Assembly: GCA_027605045.1 (NCBI GenBank)
Contig: JAQFWX010000004.1
Span: forward strand, 2,862,683 to 2,926,682
Origin: Phallus indusiatus
Taxonomy: Eukaryota; Basidiomycota; Agaricomycetes; Phallales; Phallaceae
Direction of reading: 5' to 3'
DNA length: 64,000 nt
Under the pieces are notes generated by a model that was given only the letters and a program-made list of their open reading frames with translations, ran no database searches and was not told the DNA's origin. Shown in pieces: positions 11,586 through 23,615 of this stretch; positions within the stretch are counted from its first letter, which is position 1, and each line of letters starts with the position of its first letter. The translations under genes were made by a program, and so were the position numbers.

Positions 11586-12417
11586 TAAAACTATTTTGCC
11601 GTTTCCCTCTTTTGCGCTTCTTTTTGCGAGTGTCGGAGCATCGTGCTAGCCAGGTGCTGACTGGTTTGTCGCGGGTCACCCCGAGATTGCGCTCTTGTCT
11701 CCGGGCGTTTCCTTCCTTCCAAAAGATAGTTTTGTGTGCTTGTGTGTTTGCGTGCGTGTTTGTGTGTTATGCCTCTTCATGTATAAGAGAGCCAGGTGCC
11801 TTATGTGCTTTACCCTTTTTTTTCTTTAATAGGTGTCGTTGTTTTTGAGGTGTGCTGAGGGGGAGTTATTGTTGACCTGAGTTTGTTTGTCGTTGTCGTC
11901 GTCGTTCGTTATCGTTATAAGTTGCTGCTAGGACTTATTTTTCTCATTTTCTCCTTCTTTTCCAATACTACACATATGTTTATCATGTCTAGTATTGTTC
12001 ATTTTTTAAACGTGTGCTACATTCGCTTGTCATTCGTTTTCTTTTTCGTTTCGCCTTACGTGTAACGTGAGTCGTGGCTGCGATATATTTTCCGAATATC
12101 AACAATCTGAGTTTATGTCAAGCCTCACCTAGTGTTATTAACTTATAATAAATTTTAGTAATTTCATGCATTCCTCATTTTAAAAAAATGAGTTTTGTCT
12201 CCTTGATGAAGAGCTGGCAGCCAGCGGAGGTGCCGTAAGTCGAATGAGTGTTTGTCCGATTCCGCTCCAATCCGCGGTTATTTCCTGCCCTGGGCGATCA
12301 AAGTCAAGTGCATCGTCGAATACGCACGGCGACTCAGCCTTCTCTTTGCCAATCTGGCTCAATAGGCCATTTACAGTTTTTTTTTCTTGATTTTTCTTTT
12401 TCTCTACCACATCGTAC
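11586..12417. other. Intergenic, no gene recognised
   Basis: The stretch is T-rich with GT repeats (for example about 11730-11775) and holds the 3' UTR of the RRM fusion gene and the promoter of MED13. No coding signal is seen. Confidence 0.5.
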
Positions 12418-15400
12418 ATGACAATACCAAAGTCTCCGTTTAGAGCCCTCCGCAACTTGACTGAAGGATCACAGACCCTTCATTCTAGATGCAACCTCCC
12501 GTCGAATCCCGTCATTTTTTACGCAAAATTTACACCAGATAATACCTTTGACGATCCATACAAGGCTGTAGAAATTGCCCGACAGAGTCTCATCAAGGAT
12601 GCGGCTGAGAATAGCATCAGTCTCGTTGAGTCCTTGCTGCCTTTCGTGAATATCTCGAACCGTTTCGTAACTTTATGGGTATTTTGCATACGATCTCAAG
12701 ATTTATCTTCTGGAATCATGCAATTGTCGTCTTCCAAAGGAAAGGAGAAGGCAACAATGCATCTATGGGAGGATCTGGACGCACTGTCCTTTGAGGGGCT
12801 TCAGCGTAAGTGCCTCACAACGTTCGCTGCAATCGAGCTCTTCTTTCTGACATTTTTATTTCCATAGGGGTTGACGTGGGTGATTTCTCACCCAACGATA
12901 TATTTTCCTGCTCGCCGACATGTGCCACGCTCTCACGATCCTGCCCAGCCTGCGCTGATGCAACACCTGCACGAGACCAAAATTCCTCATTCCCGACATC
13001 TTCGATGTTGCTACCAAGACCATCCTTAAGAGATACATATTCAATGCTCATTTGTGCCATTCGTGAGAGGCTCATAAATAACATCTGCACTCTCAGTTCA
13101 AATACGGATGATACGAAGTCTGATGAGAAACCTCCTGTGCAAGCTGTTCGTTTCGGACAAGGCTTTTTAACGATAGGAGAGTGTCCTAGTTTTACTTGGG
13201 GTTATGGTTGGGAACGACGATCACAAGCAAAGTAAGCTTCACGATATTAAATTTTCGTTATTTTTTTTTGGCTTGGCTCACAATAATATTCGTACGATCA
13301 GATATCTTATACATACCGCCTTTGACATTTATCTCACAATAACCGCCATATATATCCGACCCATGCCCTCTGTGACCAAATTACTTCCTACTCCATATGC
13401 GCTTAGTCCAAGAGTGACACCACACGCATCGCTTTCTCCTGGGACACCGTTGGTTCTTGCTCCATATCCTACGCCAGCCTCATATATATCTATTCATGAC
13501 CCATCTACTATTCCTTCATCACTCCGTAACGAATTTTGGCACACATTAAAAGGACTGGGCGCGTTACATGATTCCCATACTGTTTACAAGCGCCCTACCT
13601 CTCAGCATCACAAGTCTAGTATCCCTGATTCGAGGTTCAGCGACGAACCTTTCATCTTGGCTTATATTTCCTTGAACAATCCTCGGGGTGAACCCAAGGG
13701 ATTGCCCGCGTTATGGCCTGCTCGGTTAACCTTCATTGATACTGACCCGAATCGTATTCGATTAACAACCCTGCCCGAAATTCCTAGCATCGAGGTCCTT
13801 CTCACGCCCCCTCGTCCTTCGGCAAATACAACTTCGGAATCCTGTTCCATGATTGCAAGCTCCTCGCATATCCCCAACTGTACTATATTCCGCAACTCCT
13901 CCAAACAGTTGAAAAGCACTCAACGTGTCATGCGAACATTGGAGTTACATACCAGACGGCGGACTCCAGGTTTGCATATTCATGAAGCAGCTAAAAGTAC
14001 GGCTGGCTATGTCGAAAGCGTGGCCAAGGAACGGGAAAAGGAACGGGAAAAAGCAAACCTTGAACGTCTGCGACGAGAAAAGGAAGCTAAAGACAGAACG
14101 CCTTCAGCGAGTTCTGGTCCTGGTTCCGTCCCTTCCCATCCATTGCCTACTTCTGCTCCATCTACTCCAACCCCCTCGGCAGCTACTATACCGCAAAAAC
14201 CCTTGCAAGATACCACTGTTTCAACCTCGAGCTGGCGTTCCACGTCAGGTCAATTTTTTGCTAGGACCGCTCAGGATACCATATCATATTCCTTTTATCC
14301 CTCTCCTCCAGACTGTAGCATTTCGCATGTATCCGCTACTACTGGTGATTCGACTTCAGGATCCTTTGCCATGGCTCCTCCGTCTGCTATGTCGACCCAT
14401 CACATTCAAAATACGCTGGCAACGTCGCATAACATGCAGACAAATACTATGGGAATGTCGAATGACATGGACTTAGGGATGGACATAGATTTGAACGACA
14501 TGAACATCGGTATCGACCTAAGCCGTTCAATGGATATGATGAACGTAAACGTCGATCCCGATTTGGCTGATGGAGGTTTTGGAAGTTTCGGCGATGCCTT
14601 GATCACTGATGATGATTTTGATTTTTTTGACAAGACAATAGTTCCGGAACATCTACCTAGCTCAGCATCTGATATGGACAAGGATATTCCCAGTTGGTTG
14701 GGCGATGCCTTTACCTCTGGAACCGTTATTTCTCCTGCTGATCCATCTCCACAGCGTTTAGCTTCTGCGGGCTTCGAGGATAACGTATCTATGATACCTC
14801 CGGAATTATACCCGTCTACTCCAACCGCCAGAAGTCCTCCAACGCCTGACAACCCTAGAACACCCTCGCTCGAAATTCTCTCATATCTGACGTCTCCTAA
14901 GGATCAGTTATTTGAGCCAGTCAATTTCAGTGATCGACATCATATAGCGGATGATAAATATACTGGTTCTCGCGGTAAATTTCTCCTGAGCAAATTACAA
15001 CCGAAAACAGTACCTCTGGACGACGTCCTTATCGGCCAGAACTGGGATAGTTGGAGGTCCAGATACGAGGCTCTTACCGATCCGCGAGTTGGAGTTGTAA
15101 ACCGTTTACGGGGCGTCAAGCGAAAGCTCTGTGACGATTCACCTAGTGTCAAAAGTCTGAAAGGAGGTCTGAGGGAGGAAGAGGAATGGGAAAGCATGTT
15201 CATCGACGACGACATTAAAGCGCTGGACTCTTCTTCGTCACAGGACGAAGACGAAGAAGAGCTGGACAATATAGAATTAGATGGCGGTTATGCAGAAGTT
15301 CCTAGTCGAGAATCTTTTTCGCGGCCATCTACTCCAACTCCTGTCGGACACCCACTGTCGCCACCTCTTCTATATTATCAGCTCGAGCATAGTCTGCTAC

Positions 15401-17722
15401 TTCCTCATGCTATTGTCATGCGACCCTCGTTCAAAGAACTCGTTTCTTCTGACACACCCTCTCTTGCCATATCCGTTCCAACACCCGTCTCCCCAGCTGC
15501 TGCGTTAGGTAGCGCGTCGGAACGTAATAAAACGCTGGAGTTATTGGCGCAGGCGATGTCAAAGGAACATGTAGAAAATAGTTTCTGGGCACACGCCAGC
15601 GGTTTAGGAACACCATTCTCTCTACCCCCGCGTTTCATCATTCCTCAGGAGAATATTCTTGAATTACTCAGTCTACTCAAGCGAGTCCCTGGAATTGAAA
15701 CTTCTCTCCCTGTATCCGAACTTGTGGGGACAGCTTCAGGTATACCTTTAATATTTATTTTGATTTCTTTCTCTTATTTATGTTTTTGTAGATATCCCCC
15801 CTTCTTCACTATCTTCCACTTGTAGATTCAAACCCCTCAACCAACCTAAACTCTCACTGGGACGAGCTGGTCTAGTCCATCATGTTCTACCATCTGCTCT
15901 TCGTTTCTGGGAAAAAGAAGGTTTGGGGCCTAGAGCAGGAACGAAAAATGTTGTTGCATTTTGTCTTTTCCAAGACGGCGGAGAAAAAGCTGCAGTTGTT
16001 ACATCTTGGTTAGAACGTGTTGCACGAACATATGCTGTGAGCAAATTTTCTTGGATTATTTGCATTCACTTAATCTATGGCCAGGCCCGTAATTTTGGAA
16101 CTCATGTACCCGGAGACGCAGGACCATTCAACAGAGGTCTCGTGCCTTTACAGTTTGAATCTATCCGTAAAGTTCTGAGTGAGTTTTCTTTCAAACTTAT
16201 CTATTACGCTCGTTTTGAGATGTTTTCAGTGCAACTTCTTACTGCTTTGTCCTTGATCCCGCATGTTCCTCATATTGTTATCTACATTATCGCACCGCCA
16301 TCTCTTTTTTCTTCCCTGGAATCCCCCATTTTGAGATCTATCATCCGAAGTCGCAAATACGCACCTAAATCTGCTGGGCAACGAGATTTTGACAACGATC
16401 GTATTCTTTTTCACTTTGTGCCTGACAATCACATCGCGGACCCCTACACTTACCCTTCTACACGATACCTGGGACTAGAACAATTCGTACAATCTGTTTA
16501 TGACAGACTGTTGCGAGTCTGCAGAAGACCCCTCCCTTTGAGAAGCCCTCTCAACCCAATCAACGCTGATGCTCCCTTCCATACTCCCGCTTTTGTTTTA
16601 GCCCGTACCAGTCCACCTGAGGCGTGCTTTCAATGGGAAGAGCGGCCGCCCTTGAACGTCTTAGACCAGCATACGTTCTTACATGTCGGATATAGATTAT
16701 CCAAGTGTAAAAAATGGCTAGTTGCTGCATGTATTGACGAACGTGGGGAAGCACACGATCTTGCGGTTTGGAACGTACCATATCACTCCGAGGATGATCA
16801 AACTATTGGTGGAGATATCGATGTGAACATGGCTTGGGTTGTTGAGAATATCTGGTTGTTTACTTCGCAGTTCACGAAACGAGGTGATACAGAGTGGAGA
16901 ATTGTTTTATCGAGGTTTGACGAAATAACGGAGAGTGAAGTAGAAGGTAAGCAAAAGCTACCGTACTGTTTTGATTGTAAATATCTGAAAATGGCTGTCT
17001 TACTAGCTTGGATTACGCATTTGGAGACGGCTGTTTTGGACTCGCCCGGACTACCCTTCCATGTTAGCTTGGTGTGCGCTCAGAGTGACGTGCCTTTACC
17101 TGCGGTTCCTACTAACATTCCGTCGGACGATACTCAGAAACCAAAACTGCCGTCCCCGTCATCAAATACCCCTCCTGGAAGCGTTTTTATGGATGCCTCA
17201 CTATTGACGTATAGCGTCTTGTTTTCTGGGAGAGCCCCCATTGTTTCATCTTCCCGTCTCTATCCTGCAGATCAGCCCTCTATTCTCGGGCCAAGTCCTG
17301 CAGAAACTGATTCAGAAATGACTGACAATGACACGGATATTATTGCGCCGTCGATGGAAAGCTACACTACGCCTATCATACCTTTAGGCTCATCTGCACT
17401 TTTCACAGTCTCGAACACGTGTAATGAAGCATCTGACATGGGAGAGGCGTCTGGAGATGCGACCTTTGTAGGAGCACTATACGTTCACATGCTTTACGCA
17501 TGCAAGACATCGAAATCGACACTTTGCAAAAGCCTGAAAGATGTTTTATCGGATATCACACAAAGCTGGCACGATCTTTCTGTTTTAACTAGAGAGAGAT
17601 GGCGTATTTCCGGGATGGATAATGGCAATTCGATCTCGTTACCTTTTCATTTGGCTGCTTTGGACGTCATGCTGTCTCTATTCACTGTGGATGTTGACCC
17701 GTTCCGGAAGGAGACTGAATGA
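12418..17722 (+). CDS. MED13: Mediator complex subunit 13 (CDK8 kinase module)
   Basis: Seven exons (12418-12805, 12868-13231, 13302-15739, 15792-16036, 16085-16178, 16230-16946, 17007-17722) join in frame to 1653 residues, a usual length for fungal Med13. The N-terminal third has Med13_N features. A Ser/Thr/Pro-rich and then acidic middle follows, with a Met/Asp-rich patch around 14460-14560. The C-terminal MedPIWI-like part carries KNVVAFCLFQDGGEKAAVV, FGTHVPGDAGPFNRGLVPL, and HVGYRLSKCKKWLVAACIDE. Med13 links the CDK8-cyclin C module to core Mediator and blocks its binding to RNA polymerase II. The last intron (16947-17006) is 60 bases with no in-frame stop; family conservation reads across the splice (EVE|AWITH), so I treat it as an intron. 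The gene converges on BUR1. Confidence 0.92.
16947..17006 (+). other. Stopless 3n intron in MED13
   Basis: The 60-base stretch begins gtaagc and ends actag, and has no in-frame stop. Removing it gives EVEAWITHLE, which fits Med13 homologues where an acidic residue is followed closely by a Trp. Retention would insert 20 residues without frame change. Confidence 0.75.
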
Positions 17723-18445
17723 ATGTTTTTTGGTTTTTGGTTTTCCCGCTCCGCCCTGTTTTATGTTCTGCTTTCTGGGATTTATGTATGTATATCGGTT
17801 TTTTTTTCCTTTTTTTTTGCACATATCATTTTTTGGTTTTGGATACCGCACAGTCTGGGCTCATTTATTCATAACAACGACATTAATCTCCTGTTAAAAT
17901 GCACTATTCCCTTGCATAATTTATTGACTCTTTGGTTACCATTAAGTATTAGCTCTCATTGGCGTATTGCATTTTGTACAATGTGTATAATAATACTAGC
18001 AGTAGGAATGATGAAACAATCTTTTGTCTACAAGGTTATGAACTGAGTGTTTTTGAAACTTGTCTTCCAGGTATTATCATTATTTTAGCCATTTTTATTT
18101 TGTAATTACGCATCAGACTGTGGTAGAAAGTACAGACATGAATAAAAAAAATTGATGATTTTTTAAGGGAGAAGATATATTGAGACTGGCAAAGAGGGAG
18201 TGAAGAGTTGAATCCAGCCTTCCAATGTTTGGTCCACTTGAATAACGCCACAAAAAAAGAAAGAAAAAAAGGAAAAGACCAATGTAGTACAATCAATATA
18301 AGAGAAAGGACAATACGGTTGTATGACTCGCCATGCAATCATGTGACGGGAATTTAGAATACTGAAGTCGACTTCAAATGTATGAGAGAGAGAGTATTAT
18401 AAATATGCGGCATACATGGTGATGGTATGGGGACCCGGGATAAGT
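17723..18445. other. Convergent intergenic region (MED13 / BUR1)
   Basis: Both flanking genes end here. The DNA is AT-rich with T runs near 17800-17830 and A runs near 18250. I see no further gene. Confidence 0.5.
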
Positions 18446-21400
18446 CTAATCGTAAGGTAAAGCAGATGCTGAATCACTCCTGGGAGGTCCACCGCCACCA
18501 CCGCCACCACCACCGGAAGAGTTGTCGCTTTTTCGATACTCTGGATCCTGACCTTCCCTGCCATCCCTTTGTCTTCTGTCCCTACTACCATCATCATTGT
18601 CATTCCCTCTCCCCGAATCCGACGGTAGATTAACTTTAGGCTTAGGAGGAAGACCGTGTGTACCCGGCGGAGGCCATATTGACGGTTTAGGATTGTTATT
18701 ATTATTATGGCTGTTATTACGATTATGCTGGTGATTATGCTGGTGCTGATGATGATGGTGCTGATGTTGATGTTGATGCTGATGATGCTGATGTTTACGC
18801 TGCCCGTGGTGCTGATGTTGGTCATACATACTAGGATAACCCATGTTCATACCACCGTGTCCCGGTAAACTTCCGGGAGGCATACCTAGCATATATGGCT
18901 GGTTAGGATGCATAGGAGGAGGAGGACCAAACCAATTGGGAGGAGGACGCCAGTTCGGTGGAGGGTGAACAAAGCCGTGCGGTGGGGGAGGGTGTGGGTG
19001 TGGGTAGTGCTGTGGAGCGGGATAGTGCATGGGTCCGGGTCCTGTTGGATAAGATGGTGGTTGTGGAACAGGACCACTGCCTGATGCAGCAACGGGGGGA
19101 GGCCCCGGGCCGCTAAACGATGCAAGTGGAGGAGGGAGATTATGTCCTTGTCTGACGGGGGGTGGCGGCGGAGGGATGGCAGCGTTGACAGTGTTATGTT
19201 GAGCATGTGGATTATACATCGGTGGAGGGAGATTGTGGGGTAGCGGGGGTGCTCCCGTGAGACCGAGGGTACTTATGCCTGGTCCTTGTGCCATTGGAGG
19301 ACCAGGAATTGGTCCTACGATATGTCTCTTTGAGCGTTTATCTATCTCGTGCGACGATTCGTATTTTGGGAGACTATACGTAATTAAATTAGCACTTGAG
19401 AGCAAAGGGAGAATAAAGAATATAAACACTGACGTCTTTGGGTCGGCGGGCATGGGATCGGACCAAAACCAGTCATGGTCCAATGCCTGAACTGCCGTGA
19501 TACGGCGTGAAGGATCGAGCGTGAGGAGTTTATCGAGGAGGTCAACCGTCTCAGGGCCAATGCTATCAGAAGGATGTTGGAAGAGGACTGAAACTGACGG
19601 GTTTGGGAGAGAAAACTCACGCATGGAACTTGGTCTTAACTTGTCTGTCATATCGATTCCAGCGTTTAATGCCGTCAAGGCCTGGGAGTGTGTCATAATC
19701 AGGCCATGTCTCGCCCTGAAATGAGAATCAGTTTTTTTGTTTTTTCGTTTGTTCATTGTTTGATGCTGCTACGAACGGAAGGAGAACCGCATAACTGCCA
19801 TATAAGATCCAGCTGGTTTGCATCTGATGACCCCATGAGAATGGGACGACGAATAAAAATTTCGCCAAGCACACATCTAGACGGATGTTAAAAAATATTA
19901 CCCTCATGAACTTTGACACTCACCCAATCCCCCACATGTCAATTTCACCTCCATAACGGCGTGCACCTAAAAAAAGCTCCGGTGGTCGATACCACCGTGT
20001 TACAACACAATTGGTATACCGGGGAGCGAGAGAGGACGCGTCGCCGTTTCTAAAGAGGAAGATATCTAAGGTCAAAAGAACTCAATATCTTGTTCCCTTA
20101 ACTTACCTAGGCGCAATTTGGGCTGCTCGAGGATCAAATGGACGAGCGAGACCAAAATCGGCAATTTGAAGGAGTCCAGTATTGGAAATAAGGAGGTTGG
20201 CAGCCTTCATGTCACGGTGGATGATGTTGTTCTACACGCCATGCCTTAAAGCAGTTGTCTGATAAGATGATAGACATACTTACAGCATGCATATAGGCTG
20301 TTCCTTCTAGTAACTGCTTCATGTAAAGCTTGATTTGACTGGGAGTGAGCTGGACGCGTTCATTTTCCAGCAGACCAGCCAGATCATGATCCATATATGG
20401 GAAAACCATATGAAATGACGTAGCACTATTGCTGGATCGTTGAACAATAACCTCTCTGAGCTGAACGATATTAGAGTGATTCAACTTTTTGAGAATCTTG
20501 ATTTCACGGATGGCAGTGATAGGCATTCCCTCTTTCTCGTTGTGCATTAAAATCCGTTTTAGTGCAACTTGAGTAGTGGTAGGACGATGCACTGCTTTGT
20601 GAACTTCACCAAAGGTACCTTCTCCAACTTTTGTGGCAATGTCATAGTCGTCTATTCTCCCACATCCCGTGAACGTGCGAGCGTAAGCTTTGAGATCTGC
20701 CGAGTTTGTTCGTTGGACAGGAGGTCGACGAGGTTTTTTCGAGCGAAGAGGGGAGGAGGGGAGGGGGAAAGGAAGACACAGGCGTTGGTGTTGGGTCTGT
20801 TGGTTGAATCTGGGACGGCTGCTCAAGAGGTTTGGGAATGGATGGCGGGGGAGGTGGGAGAGGCGTGGAGGGCCGTGTACGTGACTCCGACATTGGGAAG
20901 TTAGCGGGACCACTCTTTGGGGGAGGAAGTTGTGTTGTCGACGGTGGTATGGGTGGCGGTGGCAATTCGGGAGGCGGTGGTGGTCTTGAAGGGAGTGGAG
21001 AATGAGGTCGGGGTGATCGTAGTAGTGAAAGAGGACGGGAGGGCATCCGTTCACGAGATCTTGATCTTGACCTGGAGCGTGAACGAGAACGGGAGCGAGA
21101 GCGAGACGAGGGTCGATAAGCGTAATTTGGTCTGGGAGGACCATTCTCGTATTCTGGCCGCCACGAGTCGTATTCTCTGCGAGGAGGGAAATAATCATGG
21201 CGTGAATGATGCCCTCTCTCCCATTCTCTCTCATCTCGATAAGGTGGGACATATCTGTCGATGGGTCGACGAGGGGAGGCATTGGACGCGGGTGGTTTGG
21301 CAGGAAGACGGTGTTTCATTGTTTGGGGCGGGGGTGGAGAGGAAGGCGAGCGAGACACTGTTGAGCGAGCATTGTTATGTTGATTGTCGGGTATCGGTGC

Positions 21401-21631
21401 AGACACAGCAACAGTTTTGAAAGGAAAAGGAACTTTTGATTGGAATTTGCGAGGGTTGAGTTGCTGCTGTCCCTGCTGCTGTTCACGTTGTTCCTCCTCT
21501 CCGTCCTCGAGTTCGCCTTCTTCTGGTGACGAGGGCGGGCGAGAAGATTCAGCAATGAACTGTCGCTTTGACGGTCGGTTGTCGGGCGTCGGCGGGTCAC
21601 TTCTTTTGCGGTTGACTGCTGCTCCCACCAT
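18446..21631 (-). CDS. BUR1: BUR1/CDK9-type cyclin-dependent kinase, with an apparent frameshift
   Basis: The ATG at 21631 starts a disordered N-terminal region with an (SR)n run and many PPPP blocks. The kinase follows: [11 protein letters not shown] (Gly loop), [40 protein letters not shown] and [10 protein letters not shown], then [13 protein letters not shown] after the kinase core. These are BUR1/SGV1 (CDK9, P-TEFb) marks. A long Pro-rich, His/Gln-rich tail ends at 18446. Exons are 21631-20284, 20231-20107, 20049-19924, 19876-19777, 19715-19621, 19562-19434 and 19373-18446. The first exon is one base too long to keep frame: the N-terminal frame and the kinase frame meet near a run of six T (plus strand, 20734-20739). 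All other exons join in frame. BUR1 phosphorylates Spt5 and the RNA polymerase II tail. Confidence 0.9.
19374..19433 (-). other. Stopless 3n intron in BUR1
   Basis: The 60 bases begin gtcagtg and end gtatag on the minus strand and hold no in-frame stop. Splicing gives [15 protein letters not shown], the family pattern right after the kinase domain. Retention would add 20 mostly hydrophobic residues. Confidence 0.8.
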
Positions 21632-23600
21632 CGACAGCGGCGTACAAAGTTTCTAATGGAATCGGTTAGTCACCCCTTGTGACATCCAGTCACTCGCAAA
21701 CTTGCCGCTGAGAGACACGTTGGATGTACCATGATTTCAGGGTAATCATCAAAAAAAAAAACAAGGAATAATTTTCTCAAGAAATGATACAGAACAACAG
21801 GAGATTTGGCAAGTTCATACAACAAGAGTCCAATAATGATAAGAATAACGATACGGAAGCGAGACGTTTAAAGTTGAAACAAATCGAAAGTTTTCCGGGG
21901 AAAAAGAGTGACATAGGCCGTCTTAGGTGAAGCTGGACCACGTAGCAATAAATGGCAAGACAAGGCCTAGGAAGGTAATCAGTGAATTGAAAAGACAGGC
22001 CAGATGAATAAAATAAAGAGTCCAAGAAAATGTCCAAAGAGTGAAGTTCCGTGACGTGTGGACGGCCCGAAATACGACCAGATACTAAGATACTAAAGAT
22101 TGAGACGTACTCAAGGGAAAGGAGTCTTCGTAATTGAAAGCAGTAAACCCGAAACGCTAGATGAAGCCCGCGCCGTGTATCGGTATCTTTTGCGTCTAGA
22201 TATACATACATATATCTTCCAAGTAGATGGTTCAATAACAATTACCCGCACCTGCTAATTTTGCGACCTCGAGTGAACATTTGGAAGGAACACCGTGCCC
22301 ACTTGCACCACCACCACGGAATAGGATCTCCAATATCTCAAATTCCTCCATTGATGTGGTTTTGATTTCATATGGTAAACGACCTTTTGTTAACACCCAA
22401 TGTGCTGTCGTTCAAGTGAGGTCTGATCCAAGGACAACGACGGCCATGGCCACATTCCTCTACCCAGTTTCTCCAAAATATGTAAAAGCATGTGAGTTAA
22501 ACGCGATAATTAGAGTGTTATGAACGCTTCTTGTTTTTTTAAGAGAGGCTTATTAGCGGGAAATGAGTGAACTGGGAGCGTATATCTTGATGGGTCGTGC
22601 TACCATGGAAGTCTATGAGCGGCGTCTCTCTTACTTTGAGATTTGTTTGTTTAAAAGTGGAGTGCTAGACAAATTTTTGAATTTGAAAGCTTAATAAGAC
22701 ATTACAAAGTGAAACATACTCGACACATTGTCCAAGCCATTTGGGTCTCGCATTCTTGGCTGTTTCACCATTCTTCAGATCATTGAAGTAAAGAAGTAAA
22801 AGTGACGCGAATATTGGAACGGTTGTGAGTCGAGGCTCCCTGCTTAAGGGTCAAACGACTGGGACACTTCTCAGATCTCAGTCATCCTAGCGCTCCGAAT
22901 CAAAATCGAGACCAATTGCTGCAAAATTAGGTGCTGGCACCGGACGAGGGACTCCAGGAGGCGCTTTTGTAGGCATTTTAATAGGTATTTGCTATTTGAC
23001 AAGGACTGAATTTGATTTCAGCAAGAAAGTTTCACTCTCAAAATCATTGAAAGAGAAATCCGTCAGAATTGCTCTTCAAAAAGGTTAGGGGACCTTATGG
23101 TGGAGGTTCCCCGATCTCCAACGGTTGATTGTCTTGCAACTCTGTAACTGTGTTGGACCTTGAATTTCAAACCCGTTTTTAGAGATGCTATGATGAGGTT
23201 TCGGGGTTCCTGAATTGTATGAACTGAGGACGCTCCGTGTTGTACTGGAAGAAATTGAAGGCCCAGAAATAGGAGATGTCGCATACTTGGGTGTCTATTC
23301 GAGAGGATTAGAAAAAGAATCTTAGCTTGACTCCTCGGAAAGGGGAGGTATTTGAATTATGAATGACACGAGATAGAGACGAGGTAGGAGGCTCTAGACT
23401 AATATCATGGTGTGTGGCATCAAACCGAGGTGATTCTACAGGGCGGACGTTATTTTAGCAAATGTGAATTGGTCAAGTGTTTGAATATTCCAGTAAGGAA
23501 CAGCTAAATGAAGAAGATGCAGAGAATATAGGGCTGATGATTGTTGGAGTTTGTAGCGTCGGACTCTATAAAAATGGTACACTAGGTTTTACGTAATAGA
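21632..23600. other. Gene-poor intergenic DNA, 2 kb
   Basis: Frames are short and broken on both strands, with no conserved protein segment that I can recognise. The base composition is not obviously different from other intergenic DNA. It may hold old insertion debris, but no terminal repeats or transposase parts were visible. Confidence 0.45.
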
Positions 23601-23615
23601 CTCGAGCTTTCTGCC

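Noticed and set aside
20212..21282. Reading the upstream part of BUR1 in the kinase frame
   Set aside because: That frame turns the SR and PPPP repeats into His/Arg-rich noise; the other frame is clearly the coding one up to the T run.
21660..23600. Possible transposon remains
   Set aside because: No terminal repeats, target-site copies or transposase/reverse-transcriptase motifs could be seen by eye.
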